Shown: positions 8,219 to 16,974 of the stretch, one piece after another
Layout: each line of letters begins with the position of its first letter
Numbering within the stretch: the stretch's first letter is position 1
Assembly: GCA_964563435.1 (NCBI GenBank)
Contig: CAZLXI010000001.1
Location: 62,001 to 126,000, forward strand
Direction of reading: 5' to 3'
Length of the DNA: 64,000 nucleotides
DNA from: Leadbetterella sp964563435
GTDB lineage: Bacteria; Bacteroidota; Bacteroidia; Cytophagales; Spirosomataceae
Notes under the pieces: generated by a model
What the model saw: the letters and a program-made list of their open reading frames with translations, nothing else
Databases searched by the model: none
What the model was told of the DNA's origin: nothing
Translations under genes and position numbers: made by a program

Positions 8219-8944
8219 TTACACCTTATAATAGATTTCTTCAAAAGGAACCCGGATCTGCACATCCCGTACTCCCTCCGGCTTCCGGATACCGCAGGGG
8301 ATCACCATATTGATCTCCGCACCGGCCGGAAGCCTCAGGATTTTTTTCATCAGCCGGCTGTCGAACCCTTCGAGCGGACAGGTGTCGTATCCTTCCGCCG
8401 TCATCGCCAACATGAAGGTTTGGGCGGCAAGTGCACAGGATTTATGCACTACCGTCTTCATTTCACACTCCGTCACCTGACGGGTGATGGGCCGGAAAAA
8501 ACCCACGGTTATCGCTATAAATTTACGGATCAATCCCAACATACCGAAGAACCGGGTATAGATGAAGGGCATTAAAAAGCCGTAATATTGCTTCCGGTTC
8601 TTTATACGGGCCGCCTTTCTTGCTTCGGGAGTGAATTTTTCAATGGCTTCCAGCTCGTACGCCAGCATCGCTCGGCTTCTTTCGCGGTAAAGATCCTGAC
8701 GGGTCACAAAAACTACGATCTCACGGGCGGTTTCAGTGGATGTCTGGTTCAGACATGCATTGGAAATGGCCCGGAGCGTATCGGGAGAGATCACATGGTA
8801 AAACTCCCATAGCTGCATATTGCTGCTATTGGGAGCCAGTGAGGCCAGTTCCAGGCAGTGCTTCACCCGCCGGGTATCTATGGCTTTTTCCCGATCATAA
8901 ATGCGAACGGAACGGCGGTGTCGGACGATTTCTTCAAAGGTCAT
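8219..8944 (-). CDS. Nitroreductase-family flavoprotein
   Basis: FMN-dependent oxidoreductase-like protein, 241 residues. The N-terminal HRRSVRIYD motif (FMN phosphate contact) and the ASLAPNSSNMQLWEFY segment are family signatures; the C-terminus has CPLEGFD and the MVIPCGIRKPEG stretch. A middle insertion of about 50 basic and hydrophobic residues (GFLMPFIYTRFFGMLGLIRK region) is longer than in compact nitroreductases. A longer reading frame from TTG at 8968 exists, but that TTG is the end of a perfect -7 promoter box, so I chose the ATG at 8944. Substrate unknown. Confidence 0.82.
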   Translation of the reverse strand: MTFEEIVRHRRSVRIYDREKAIDTRRVKHCLELASLAPNSSNMQLWEFYHVISPDTLRAISNACLNQTSTETAREIVVFVTRQDLYRERSRAMLAYELEAIEKFTPEARKAARIKNRKQYYGFLMPFIYTRFFGMLGLIRKFIAITVGFFRPITRQVTECEMKTVVHKSCALAAQTFMLAMTAEGYDTCPLEGFDSRLMKKILRLPAGAEINMVIPCGIRKPEGVRDVQIRVPFEEIYYKV

Positions 8945-8965
8945 TCTGAAAAGATTCTCTGTCTG

Positions 8966-8994
8966 CAAAAATACACGCCTAAGTCCCGTGCCAA
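8966..8994 (-). promoter_or_regulatory. Promoter for the nitroreductase gene
   Basis: On the minus strand TTG (8994-8992), an 18-base spacer and a perfect -7 box TATTTTTG (8973-8966). The predicted transcription start falls about 6 bases downstream, leaving a leader of roughly 15 bases before the ATG at 8944. It decides the start codon of the gene. Confidence 0.7.
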
Positions 8995-9043
8995 TGCATA
9001 CGAAAGGATTAAAACTTTGGCAGAGAGATAAATTAATTCTCTG

Positions 9044-9814
9044 TTATTTCGAAACCCTCAATTCTGCAAACAGCGGTAAGTGGTCCGACGACAGAGACTG
9101 TACGGTACGGACATCTTTTACTTTCCAGCTACGGTTTTTCGATAAGAAAATATAGTCGATTCTTCCTCTGGGCTTGTCTGCATCAAAGGTGAACTGTACG
9201 TTGTTACCCAGAACAGCGGCATCATAAAAATGTTCGGTTATGCGCTTGTACTCTTCACTTTCGGGCCGGAAATTAAAATCGCCACCTATCAACATAGGCA
9301 GGTCGGTTTTCTGATAGTATTCTATGATGGCCTCTACCTGGGCCAGTCGGTTTGTTTTATGCTGGTGGCAAAGATGGGTTCCGGCAAGGATAATATCCCC
9401 CTTTTCTTTGACAGCGATCATGGCCCGGCCCTCACCGCCCTGCGGAAAAGGAAGCGCCACCCGGATAATATCACTTGGTTTTCGCACCAGAATCCCTTCT
9501 CCGTAACCGCCGTCACTGTAATCGATGGCCTTGGCAAAGTATCCCGAACGACCGCTTAATGTTCCCAGTTCAGCGGCAACATCCACTTTCCGGTCCTGGT
9601 TAAACCCTTTGGTGCGGTTGGTCATGCTGTCTACTTCCTGCAGGAAAACCACATCGGGATCCAGGCTTTTAATCACCTCAGCAACATCGGCGAGATTACT
9701 ATTCCCCTTGTTATAGGGATTTTCACCGTGAAATATATTGTATGTTAATACTTTATATGAACTTCCGCAGGAACACAGGCCCAGGATTACGAAAAACAGG
9801 AAAAGGTATCTCAT
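9044..9814 (-). CDS. Endonuclease/exonuclease/phosphatase-family lipoprotein
   Basis: A 256-residue protein with a lipoprotein signal (MRYLFLFFVILGLCSC, probable lipidated Cys16), so it likely acts at the cell envelope. The EEP fold is clear: VLTYNIFHGE at the start of the catalytic domain, FLQEVDS with the metal-binding Glu, GTHLCHQH, GGDFNFRP and the terminal SSDHLPLFAEL with the catalytic Asp-His. The family includes phosphodiesterases, sphingomyelinase-like and DNase-like enzymes; the exact substrate cannot be read from sequence. It is divergent from the bestrophin-like gene. Confidence 0.85.
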   Translation of the reverse strand: MRYLFLFFVILGLCSCGSSYKVLTYNIFHGENPYNKGNSNLADVAEVIKSLDPDVVFLQEVDSMTNRTKGFNQDRKVDVAAELGTLSGRSGYFAKAIDYSDGGYGEGILVRKPSDIIRVALPFPQGGEGRAMIAVKEKGDIILAGTHLCHQHKTNRLAQVEAIIEYYQKTDLPMLIGGDFNFRPESEEYKRITEHFYDAAVLGNNVQFTFDADKPRGRIDYIFLSKNRSWKVKDVRTVQSLSSDHLPLFAELRVSK

Positions 9815-9920
9815 ATGTATTGGATTAAAGACTAGTGATAACTCATTAAAAATACGAACATTTTCTGACAGCCGAATAAATCAGCGGTATTTTTTGATAC
9901 GGCTTCTTTCTTTATTTTTA

Positions 9921-9935
9921 CAGGATAAAATCCTG
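9921..9935. promoter_or_regulatory. Inverted repeat overlapping the leader of the bestrophin-like gene
   Basis: CAGGAT-AAA-ATCCTG, six perfect base pairs with a three-base loop, ends three bases before the ATG at 9939. It could be an operator or a small RNA hairpin near the ribosome binding region. No experimental counterpart is known to me. Confidence 0.4.
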
Positions 9936-9938
9936 TTT

Positions 9939-10853
9939 ATGCTGTTAAAAGGAAATATCAAGATCGGTCAGGTCATATCCGGTACATGGAAGAACATGCT
10001 TTTCTCCATACTTACCTGTGCATTTGCCTATTCTCTCAACGAACTATGGTTGAGTAAGTACTTCGAGTTCCCCTCTTTTGTTCCGGCACTGATCGGTACG
10101 GCTCTGGCCTTCTTTATCGGGTTTAATAATAACCAGGCCTATTCCCGGTGGTGGGAAGCCCGGATAATCTGGGGTTCGCTGGTAAACAATTCCCGTACCT
10201 GGGCCCGGCAGATCCTGTATTATACAAAGGCTTCGGAGATCCTGTCCGAAGAACAACTTAAGGAAGTTCAGGAAGTGCTTATCAAAAGGCACCTGGCCTT
10301 TCTTTATGCACTGAAAACCCACCTGAGAAATACCAGTAACAGCTATTATCGACAATACTTATCGCCGGAAGATCTTGAACATATATCGGAGCAAACCAAC
10401 ATACATAATGCTATTCTGGCGCTACAGTCCAGGGATTTACAGAAACTCTATACCCAAAATGCGATAGACGGGTTCTCCTTCGTAGAGCTAAACAGGACAA
10501 TCACTACTTTTTGTGACGACATGGGAAAATCTGAACGGATCAGGAATACCGTCTTCCCCACTACCTATACATACTATTCCAAAAACTTTATCTGGTTATT
10601 TATTTACGCCGTAACTATGGCTATTGGTAGCGCCATAGGGGTTTGGGCCATTGTTTTCGGAGCCATTACGGGATATGTTTTCTTTACCATCCAATCCCTG
10701 GGACAAACCCTCGTCAATCCGTTCGAGAAGATGCCCTCTGCCATCCCCCTGGATCAGATCAGCAGGACCATCGAGATCAACCTGCTTCAGATGCTGGGCG
10801 AAACGAACGTACCGGACCCGGTGGAAAGTGTAAATGGGGAATATGTATTGTAA
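9939..10853 (+). CDS. Bestrophin-like anion channel (UPF0187 family)
   Basis: Inner-membrane protein of 304 residues. The signature FIGFNNNQAYSRWWEARIIWG (shown here shortened to NNQAYSRWWEAR) and the late NPFEKMPSAIPLDQISRTIE segment are bestrophin/UPF0187 hallmarks. Hydrophobic segments occur near residues 20-40, 47-63, 215-235 and 238-258. Bacterial members form pentameric channels for anions or cations. A longer frame reaches back to 9738 but would overlap the divergent EEP gene and adds 67 residues with no family resemblance, so the ATG at 9939 is used. It converges on sucC. Confidence 0.82.
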   Translation: MLLKGNIKIGQVISGTWKNMLFSILTCAFAYSLNELWLSKYFEFPSFVPALIGTALAFFIGFNNNQAYSRWWEARIIWGSLVNNSRTWARQILYYTKASEILSEEQLKEVQEVLIKRHLAFLYALKTHLRNTSNSYYRQYLSPEDLEHISEQTNIHNAILALQSRDLQKLYTQNAIDGFSFVELNRTITTFCDDMGKSERIRNTVFPTTYTYYSKNFIWLFIYAVTMAIGSAIGVWAIVFGAITGYVFFTIQSLGQTLVNPFEKMPSAIPLDQISRTIEINLLQMLGETNVPDPVESVNGEYVL

Positions 10854-10901
10854 AATATATACAATTCTCACAGTTTATTACTACATGCGCATCCCTTGCA
10901 C

Positions 10902-10932
10902 AAAAAAGGCGCCCCCCGAAGGAAGCACCTTT
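10902..10932 (-). terminator. Rho-independent terminator of sucC
   Basis: On the minus strand AAAGGTGCTTCC-TTCG-GGGGGCGCCTTT, closed with three G-U pairs and a UUCG-like tetraloop, followed by a run of T. Located 24 bases after the sucC stop. Confidence 0.8.
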
Positions 10933-10956
10933 AAAATAAGAGTTGAATAGTATGAC

Positions 10957-12168
10957 TTAAGCCAGTACCTTCTGTACCAGCTCGGCGGCGTCTTTCAGTT
11001 TTACCGCGGAATATACTTTCAGGCCGGAGTCATTGATGATCTTCGCGCCTTCTTCGGCATTGGTGCCCTGAAGTCTTACTACGATAGGCACCGGGATCTC
11101 CCCGATAGTCTTGTAAGCCTCCACGATACCATTGGCCACCCGGTCACATCTCACGATCCCACCGAAGATGTTCACGAAAATGGCTTTTACATTCGGATCT
11201 TTCAGGATCAGACGGAAGCCTGCCTCTACGGTAACAGCGTTAGCGCCACCACCCACATCCAGGAAGTTAGCCGGCTCCCCGCCGTAAAGTTTGATAATGT
11301 CCATTGTGGCCATGGCCAAGCCCGCCCCGTTCACCATACAGCCTACGTTTCCGTCCAGCTTCACATAGTTCAGGTCACTTTCTGACGCTTCCACTTCCAT
11401 CGGGTCTTCCTCCGATTTATCTCTCAATGCGGCCAGGTCCGGGTGACGGAACAGCGCATTGTCGTCGAGGTTAACTTTGGCGTCTACGGCCAGTATTTTA
11501 TCGTCCGAGGTTTTTAGCACCGGGTTGATCTCAAACATGGAAGAATCCGTCTCATCGTATGCTTTGTAAAGTGCGGTCAGGAATTTTACCATTTCTTTGT
11601 TGGCATTTCCGGTCAGGCCCAACTTGTAAGCTACGTTTCTGGCCTGAAAGCCCTGGAAGCCCACACGAGGGTCAATCCACTCCTTGATGATCTTTTCGGG
11701 AGTATGGGCAGCTACTTCCTCAATGTCCATACCACCTTCGGTAGAAGCCATGATCACGTTGCAGGCTTTCGTTCTGTCGAGCAGGATAGAAACATACAGT
11801 TCCTTAGGCTCTGAATCACCGGGATAGTATACATCTTCGGCTACCAGTACCTTGTTTACTACTTTTCCTTCTTCTCCCGTCTGAATAGTCACAAGCGTGT
11901 TTCCTAAAAGGTTGGTGGCTATAGTCCTCACATCGTCTGCCGACTTGGCCAACTGAACCCCTCTCTGCTCACCGCCTTTAACCTTACCTTTTCCTCTGCC
12001 TCCGGCATGGATCTGGGATTTCACTACGGCAAATTTTGAATTGGTCAGTTCCGATATCTCCCGGTAAGCTTTTTCAGCTTCTTCTACCGTTGACGCCACT
12101 ACACCCCGTTGAACTCTTACCCCGTATTTGGATAAAATTTCTTTACCCTGATACTCATGAATATTCAT
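10957..12168 (-). CDS. sucC: Succinyl-CoA ligase (ADP-forming) subunit beta
   Basis: TCA-cycle enzyme subunit of 403 residues that forms the nucleotide-binding half of succinyl-CoA synthetase. It begins MNIHEYQGKEILSKYGV, the conserved SucC start, followed by the ATP-grasp region (KSQIHAGGRGKGKVKGG) and the FEINPVL metal-binding segment; the C-terminal flavodoxin-like domain contains GNVGCMVNGAGLAMATMD and NIFGGIVRCD. The partner sucD is not in this window. It has its own strong terminator downstream and a divergent lolD-like neighbour upstream, so it is likely a single-gene unit. Confidence 0.95.
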   Translation of the reverse strand: MNIHEYQGKEILSKYGVRVQRGVVASTVEEAEKAYREISELTNSKFAVVKSQIHAGGRGKGKVKGGEQRGVQLAKSADDVRTIATNLLGNTLVTIQTGEEGKVVNKVLVAEDVYYPGDSEPKELYVSILLDRTKACNVIMASTEGGMDIEEVAAHTPEKIIKEWIDPRVGFQGFQARNVAYKLGLTGNANKEMVKFLTALYKAYDETDSSMFEINPVLKTSDDKILAVDAKVNLDDNALFRHPDLAALRDKSEEDPMEVEASESDLNYVKLDGNVGCMVNGAGLAMATMDIIKLYGGEPANFLDVGGGANAVTVEAGFRLILKDPNVKAIFVNIFGGIVRCDRVANGIVEAYKTIGEIPVPIVVRLQGTNAEEGAKIINDSGLKVYSAVKLKDAAELVQKVLA

Positions 12169-12201
12169 AAATAGCTAATTAAAAATTGAACTTTTCTAAT
12201 T

Positions 12202-12220
12202 TTTTGCCAAATTAGCAAAA
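12202..12220. promoter_or_regulatory. Interrupted palindrome between divergent sucC and lolD-like genes
   Basis: TTTTGC-CAAATTA-GCAAAA, 6-base perfect arms with a seven-base centre, 33 bases before the sucC start. The 122-base divergent region is otherwise A/T-rich without a perfect -7 box. A regulator site is possible. Confidence 0.35.
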
Positions 12221-12290
12221 TATTAACCGTCAGAAAACAAATTCGGAAAAAATTACGATTAATTTTAAAAAAAATATTACATAAAAACGG

Positions 12291-12941
12291 ATGCTTGAAG
12301 GAAGAAATATCCATAAAAAATATGGAAATCTGGAAGTTTTAAAGGGAATTTCGATCCATATAAATCCTGCGGAGATCGTTAGTATAGTAGGAAGCTCAGG
12401 AGCCGGAAAAAGCACCTTACTCCATATACTGGGCACGCTGGACAAGGCCGATTCCGGAGAAGTTTTTTTGGATAAAACAGAGTTAACCCGCATGGGTCCG
12501 AAAGCACTTTCCGTTTTACGCAATGAGAAAACAGGATTTGTTTTTCAGTTTCATAACCTGATGGCTGAGCTGACCGCAGAGGAGAATATCTGCCTGCCGG
12601 CGTGGATCGGGAAACGGGATCCGCAGGAAACCCGTAAGCGTGCCGGAGAGTTGATGAACATTCTGAATATTTCTCACAGGGCCGGTCATTTGCCTTCGGA
12701 GATGTCGGGCGGAGAACAGCAACGGGTGGCGGTAGCCCGGGCGCTGATCAACAACCCTCGTTATGTTTTTGCTGATGAACCCAGCGGTAACCTGGATACG
12801 CGGAACGCGGAGGAACTGCACGAGCTTTTCTTTACCCTCCGCGACAGCTACGAATGCTCGTTTGTGATCGTGACGCATAACCTGGCGCTGGCGGAAAGGT
12901 CGGACAGGATCGTTGAGTTGAAAGACGGACGAATTATCTAA
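12291..12941 (+). CDS. lolD: ABC transporter ATP-binding protein, LolD-like
   Basis: A 216-residue ATPase, probably of the lipoprotein-release (LolCDE) or MacB-type class. All motifs are intact: Walker A GSSGAGKST, Q-loop region FVFQFHNLM, signature SGGEQQRVAVARAL, Walker B YVFADEPSGNLD, and switch His in VTHN. The FQFHNLM and NLDTRNAEELHELF stretches resemble LolD. No permease gene is adjacent, which is usual in Bacteroidota where lolC/E-type genes lie elsewhere. Length is typical. It converges on the histidine kinase gene with a stem-loop repeat in the gap. Confidence 0.82.
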   Translation: MLEGRNIHKKYGNLEVLKGISIHINPAEIVSIVGSSGAGKSTLLHILGTLDKADSGEVFLDKTELTRMGPKALSVLRNEKTGFVFQFHNLMAELTAEENICLPAWIGKRDPQETRKRAGELMNILNISHRAGHLPSEMSGGEQQRVAVARALINNPRYVFADEPSGNLDTRNAEELHELFFTLRDSYECSFVIVTHNLALAERSDRIVELKDGRII

Positions 12942-12958
12942 TTGTAAATGATTAATGA

Positions 12959-13021
12959 TTAATGGTTAATGATGGATTGTAAACGTCTATTGACCACTAA
13001 CAATTAATCATTAACCATTAA
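12959..13021. repeat. A/T-rich inverted repeat between convergent genes
   Basis: Fifteen-base arms TTAATGGTTAATGAT (12959-12973) and its reverse complement (13007-13021) are separated by 33 bases. The left side also carries short tandem gattaat/ggttaat units. The right arm contains the stop codon of the histidine kinase. It may act as a two-way terminator for both converging genes. Confidence 0.6.
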
Positions 13022-14394
13022 GAAATGTGCGGCAGCACCACCACAAAGTTACTACCAACGTCTACTTCGCTCCGCACCAGGATCTTGCCTTTGTGGATAT
13101 CGGTGATGCGCTTGCAGATGGACAGGCCGATGCCGTGACCTTTATAGTTGGCCGCCGAGGACGTGCGGTAAAACGGTTCAAAGACCCGCTCCTGGTCTTC
13201 TTTTGAAATCCCGTGACCCGTGTCTGCAATATTGACGATCAGGTTGATCTTATTGAATTTGATCTTCACTTCGGCCGTATGATTATCCGAATATTTACAG
13301 GCGTTTTCAAAGAGGTTGGTGAAAAGGGTTTTCAGCAGGGGCCGGTTGCCCATCACGGTCAGCGGCTCATCTTCTTCCACGATCTCCTCAAAATCGATGA
13401 ATATGTTATAGTCCTGATGCTGCCCCAGCAGTTCTTCCTGCACCTCAAAAAGCACCTCATCTACCCTTACGGGCTTGTGCATCAGGTTAGATTCGCCCTG
13501 CTCCGACTTGGCCAGTTGAAGCAGGCCGTTGATCAGTTGGGTCATCCGCTGGTTATCCTGATCGAGCGATCGCAGGATCTCCTTGTATTCTTCCGGATCC
13601 CGGTCTTTTTCCAGCGCTACCTGGATCTCCGACTTAATGGCCGCCAGCGGGGTCCGGAGCTCATGCGACGCATTGCTCACAAAGCTCTTCTGCATTTCAA
13701 AGGCCTGCTCAATTCGTGACAACATCTGGTTGAAATTTGTAGCCAGCTGAGCGATCTCGTCCTTGTTATTCCCTGTACTGATCTTCTTCTTAAAATCCTG
13801 CCCGGAAATATTAGAAACCTCCTGATTGATCCGGGAAATAGGCTTCAGTGATTCTCCTGCAAAAGCAAAGCTCAGGGTGACCGTCAGGATTATGGCAATA
13901 AGCAACCCCCAGGTCATGGCATTCTGGATATTCTCCAGCTTGGCTTCGCCGTAGGTATCAGTGGCCTGGGCAAGGATGAGGTAGATCTTATTATTGGTCT
14001 CATTGGGAATCACCAGCCCTACCACTTTTTTTTCCCTGTATTCGCCCACGTATTCGCCCTTTTCGCGGATGCGTTCCAAAAGGTCGGGGCTGTACTTGAT
14101 GGTTTCCGCATCGGTGTTGGAATAAGCGATCTCATTTTTTTCATTAAAAACTAATACTTCTGCGGCATAGAGGGTGGAAAGCGTGTTTTTATCCACGATC
14201 TTCAGGAGGCGTTTGTCAACGTTCGCCTCTTTGATCAGCAACTTGGCCGTGGTTTCGGCCCGGTCTTTCAGGTAATTGGTAAATTCGACCTTGGTATAGT
14301 TCCGGATCAGAAAATAGAGCGCCACTGAAAAGAGCACCAGGATCAATGCCACGATCAGGCTGAACTGAAAAGCTATTTTGGTCCTGATTTTCAC
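13018..14394 (-). CDS. Two-component sensor histidine kinase
   Basis: Inner-membrane kinase of 458 residues. Order: transmembrane helix 1 (about 8-30), periplasmic sensor of about 125 residues, transmembrane helix 2 (about 160-179), HAMP linker (about 180-232), HisKA dimerisation domain with phospho-acceptor His244 in SNASHELRTPL, and HATPase with N box NLFENACKY, G1 box ADTGHGIS and G2 box GHGIGLSICKR. The sensor region is not a domain I can name. It lies 24 bases behind its OmpR-type response regulator and is surely its partner. All catalytic boxes are intact. Confidence 0.92.
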   Translation of the reverse strand: MKIRTKIAFQFSLIVALILVLFSVALYFLIRNYTKVEFTNYLKDRAETTAKLLIKEANVDKRLLKIVDKNTLSTLYAAEVLVFNEKNEIAYSNTDAETIKYSPDLLERIREKGEYVGEYREKKVVGLVIPNETNNKIYLILAQATDTYGEAKLENIQNAMTWGLLIAIILTVTLSFAFAGESLKPISRINQEVSNISGQDFKKKISTGNNKDEIAQLATNFNQMLSRIEQAFEMQKSFVSNASHELRTPLAAIKSEIQVALEKDRDPEEYKEILRSLDQDNQRMTQLINGLLQLAKSEQGESNLMHKPVRVDEVLFEVQEELLGQHQDYNIFIDFEEIVEEDEPLTVMGNRPLLKTLFTNLFENACKYSDNHTAEVKIKFNKINLIVNIADTGHGISKEDQERVFEPFYRTSSAANYKGHGIGLSICKRITDIHKGKILVRSEVDVGSNFVVVLPHIS

Positions 14395-14418
14395 TGGAGC
14401 ATCTTTAAATTTTATCCT

Positions 14419-15111
14419 TTATTCTTCCGTAAGAATGTATCCCATACCTGTTTTGGTGTGGATCAGCTTAGGTGTAAAGTCTTTATCGATCTTCTTTCTC
14501 AGAAAATTGATGTACACCTCCACCACATTGAGGCTCTGCTGGTTATTAGGTTCCCAGAGCGCTCCGGAGATTTCCGCTTTGGAGATCACTTTTCCCTTAT
14601 TTTTGATCAGGTATTCCAGAAGAGAAAATTCTTTGGGTGTCAGGTCGATCTTCTGTCCGTCGCGCATAACGGTCTTGGCCTCCAGGTCCATTTCCAGGTT
14701 GGCGATCCGCAGTACATTTTCATGCGCCTCCCCGTGAACCGCATTTCTTTTAATAAAAACATTGATCCTGGCCAGCAGTTCCCTGAAGTCGAAAGGCTTA
14801 ACCAGGTAATCATCTGCGCCCCTGTCGAAACCCTCAATCTTATCTTCAGTCTCCCCCAATGCAGTAAGCATAATGATGGGGATGGTGGGCTTGCGTTTTC
14901 TCACTTCGGAGCACACTTCGTAGCCGTTCAGTTCCGGCAAGTTGAGGTCGAGTAGGATAAGGTCAAAGGCATTGGATAAGGCCAGCCTTACCCCTATTTT
15001 TCCGTCGTAGGCCACCTCCGTCTCAAACCCTTTTTCCATCAGCCCCTTACTGATGTTCTGGGCGATCCGAAGATCATCTTCTATTATTAAAATCTTTTTC
15101 GTCTCACTCAT
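14419..15111 (-). CDS. OmpR/PhoB-family response regulator
   Basis: A 230-residue DNA-binding regulator. Receiver domain: acidic pair EDD at 11-13, phospho-acceptor Asp55 in LILLDLNLP, Thr83 and Lys105 in LVKPFD. The C-terminal winged helix (about 130-228) has LTPKEFSLLEYLI and the recognition region NVVEVYINFLRKKID ending TKTGMGY. Pairs with the kinase just downstream. The symporter gene ends 66 bases upstream on the same strand; a read-through message is possible because I see no convincing terminator there. Target genes cannot be deduced. Confidence 0.93.
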   Translation of the reverse strand: MSETKKILIIEDDLRIAQNISKGLMEKGFETEVAYDGKIGVRLALSNAFDLILLDLNLPELNGYEVCSEVRKRKPTIPIIMLTALGETEDKIEGFDRGADDYLVKPFDFRELLARINVFIKRNAVHGEAHENVLRIANLEMDLEAKTVMRDGQKIDLTPKEFSLLEYLIKNKGKVISKAEISGALWEPNNQQSLNVVEVYINFLRKKIDKDFTPKLIHTKTGMGYILTEE

Positions 15112-15177
15112 CTTTTCCTGACGGACAATCCCTACCGGGGTAACCCGCTTTTTTTCCTAAAAATACTAAAAAATTAC

Positions 15178-16869
15178 TCATTCTCCTTTCCGTTGAAACA
15201 GAAAGGCAATTCCGATTACCAGGATTACCCCTATGGGGTTCAGCCATAAAAACGGCAGAACGGCACGTTGCTCCGTAAAGAAATACCAGATTACGATCAC
15301 CAGCACCTGCGCAATCACTGCTGCATAGAAGGCTGCCGCAGGGCCTATACGCTTGAAATAAAAAGCGATGATAAAAACTCCCAGGATAACGCCGTAAAAC
15401 CAGGAACCGATAACATTTACCAGCTCAATCATGCTGCTGCCTGTACGCTGCACGGCAATGGCCACCAGGATGATAAGGATACCCCACAGCACGGTCAGGG
15501 CCTTGGTCATTTTCAGTTCTTTTTTTTCGCTTCCTACCTGCAGGTTTGTTACTTTGATCACATCGGTAATGGAGGTAGCCGCCAGCGCCGACAAGGCCGA
15601 AGCGATAGCTCCCACCGAAGCGCAGATAATCACCGCTATCAGTATCCCTATGAAACCGTGCGGGAGCTTATTCATCACAAAATTCAGGAAAACAAAGTTG
15701 ATATCTTTGTCATTTCCGCCCGGGTCACTTTTTTTGATCAGGGAGGCCACCTCTGACCGGATCCCTTTCTCCTGGTCGAGGTAATGATTGAGATCAACGG
15801 CCAGGCGGTCTGCCTCCGGGGTATTTCCCGCCTGCAACGCACGGTTCAGCTCCTGCGCCGCCTGCTTTTTAAGCAAACCGTTTTCCCGGTTTCGGGCTTC
15901 CAGATCATAGTATTCCTGCGCATAAGCGCTTTCTGTAAGCTTCTTCACTTCTACCGGATTATGAAAAGCCGGGGTTTCGTTAAACAGGTAGAAAATAAAT
16001 ACGAAGACACCGATCAGAATAATAAAGAACTGCATCGGTATCTTTACAAAGCCATTCAACATGAGCCCTATACGGCTTTCGGAAACCGACCGGCCCGTCA
16101 GGAAACGTCCCACCTGCGACTGATCCGTACCGAAATAGGACAGCTGCAGGAAGAATCCGCCAATCAGCCCGGACCAGAGATTATATTTTGATTCCGGGTT
16201 CAGGCTGAGAATATTCATTTTCCCTGCTTTACCTGCCATTTTCAGGCCGCGGGTGATGTTCAGGTCATCGGGGAGCAATGCGAGGATGAAAAAAGAGGCA
16301 ATGAACAAGGCCACCGTCATAAACATCATCTGCTGAAAATGGGTGTGGGAAATGGCTTTGGTTCCCCCTATGGTAGTAAAAAGGAGTACAATACCACCCA
16401 GGAGGATATTAGTGTAGGTCAGGTCCCAGGAGAACAGGGTGGAAACGATGATGGCCGGTGCATACACAGCCAGGCCGGTGGCCAGCCCGCGGCTCAGCAA
16501 AAAGAGCACGGCCGTAAAGATCCGGACCCGGTTATCAAAACGGGTTTGAAGATACTCATAAGCCGTATACACTTTCAGACGGTGGAAGATGGGCACGAAA
16601 GTGATACTCAGCACGATCATGGCCAGGGGAAGCCCCAGGTAAAACTGTACGAAGGCCATTCCGTTGGCAAAGCCTTCGCCCGGAGCCGACAAAAAAGTAA
16701 TGGCAGAGGCCTGGGTAGCCATGAGCGAAAAACCCACATGGTACCAGGGCATGGACCGGTTTCCGAGGAGATAGCTGTCCAGGTTTTTATCTTTCCGGTT
16801 TTTATATATCCCGTAAAGAAGGATAATGGAAAATGTCAATAAAAGGAGAATCCAATCAATAAGCTTCAT
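15178..16869 (-). CDS. Sodium:solute symporter (SSS) family transporter
   Basis: Inner-membrane transporter of 563 residues with about 13 hydrophobic helices. Family features include the first helix after MKLIDWILLLLTFS, LGNRSMPWYHVGFSLMATQ with ASAITFLSAPG next to it, GGTKAISHTHFQQM and the STxA-like late region VGAIASALSALAATSITDV. A hydrophilic loop of about 100 residues (roughly 330-420) is longer than usual. A GTG start 69 bases upstream would extend it, but that would run through a small overlapping ORF, so I use the ATG at 16869, two bases after that ORF's stop. Substrate is unknown; sugars, sialic acid and similar are typical. Confidence 0.88.
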   Translation of the reverse strand: MKLIDWILLLLTFSIILLYGIYKNRKDKNLDSYLLGNRSMPWYHVGFSLMATQASAITFLSAPGEGFANGMAFVQFYLGLPLAMIVLSITFVPIFHRLKVYTAYEYLQTRFDNRVRIFTAVLFLLSRGLATGLAVYAPAIIVSTLFSWDLTYTNILLGGIVLLFTTIGGTKAISHTHFQQMMFMTVALFIASFFILALLPDDLNITRGLKMAGKAGKMNILSLNPESKYNLWSGLIGGFFLQLSYFGTDQSQVGRFLTGRSVSESRIGLMLNGFVKIPMQFFIILIGVFVFIFYLFNETPAFHNPVEVKKLTESAYAQEYYDLEARNRENGLLKKQAAQELNRALQAGNTPEADRLAVDLNHYLDQEKGIRSEVASLIKKSDPGGNDKDINFVFLNFVMNKLPHGFIGILIAVIICASVGAIASALSALAATSITDVIKVTNLQVGSEKKELKMTKALTVLWGILIILVAIAVQRTGSSMIELVNVIGSWFYGVILGVFIIAFYFKRIGPAAAFYAAVIAQVLVIVIWYFFTEQRAVLPFLWLNPIGVILVIGIAFLFQRKGE

Positions 16870-16871
16870 TA

Positions 16872-16973
16872 TCAGGAAAAATACACGGTGAGAAAGTAAA
16901 AAGCAATGACCTGGAAAATCAAAAATCCTATCTGCCACGCGTACACCCGCTTTATTTTCCTGCTTTTATTCAT
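16872..16973 (-). CDS. Small single-pass membrane protein, 33 residues
   Basis: An intact ORF too short for usual gene callers: start MNKSRKIKRVYAWQ, then one strongly hydrophobic helix from about Gly16 to Phe32 (contains FLIFQVIAFYFLTVY), then stop. The basic N-terminus predicts an N-in orientation. Its ATG starts one base after the stop of the porW/sprE-like gene and its TGA is two bases before the ATG of the symporter, the spacing of a translationally coupled operon gene. Small partner subunits accompany some sodium symporters (YhdT with PanF, DUF485 with ActP), which suggests but does not prove a similar role. I know of no named family for it. Confidence 0.62.
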   Translation of the reverse strand: MNKSRKIKRVYAWQIGFLIFQVIAFYFLTVYFS

Positions 16974-16974
16974 A

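Noticed and set aside
8945..8968. TTG start for the nitroreductase gene
   Set aside because: The TTG is part of a perfect -7 box with a matching -33, so it precedes the transcription start.
9738..9938. N-terminal extension of the bestrophin-like gene by 67 codons
   Set aside because: It would overlap the divergent EEP gene and its residues do not resemble the family; a natural ATG lies at 9939.
16870..16938. GTG start extending the symporter by 23 residues
   Set aside because: The extension overlaps a separate well-placed 33-residue ORF and adds no family sequence.
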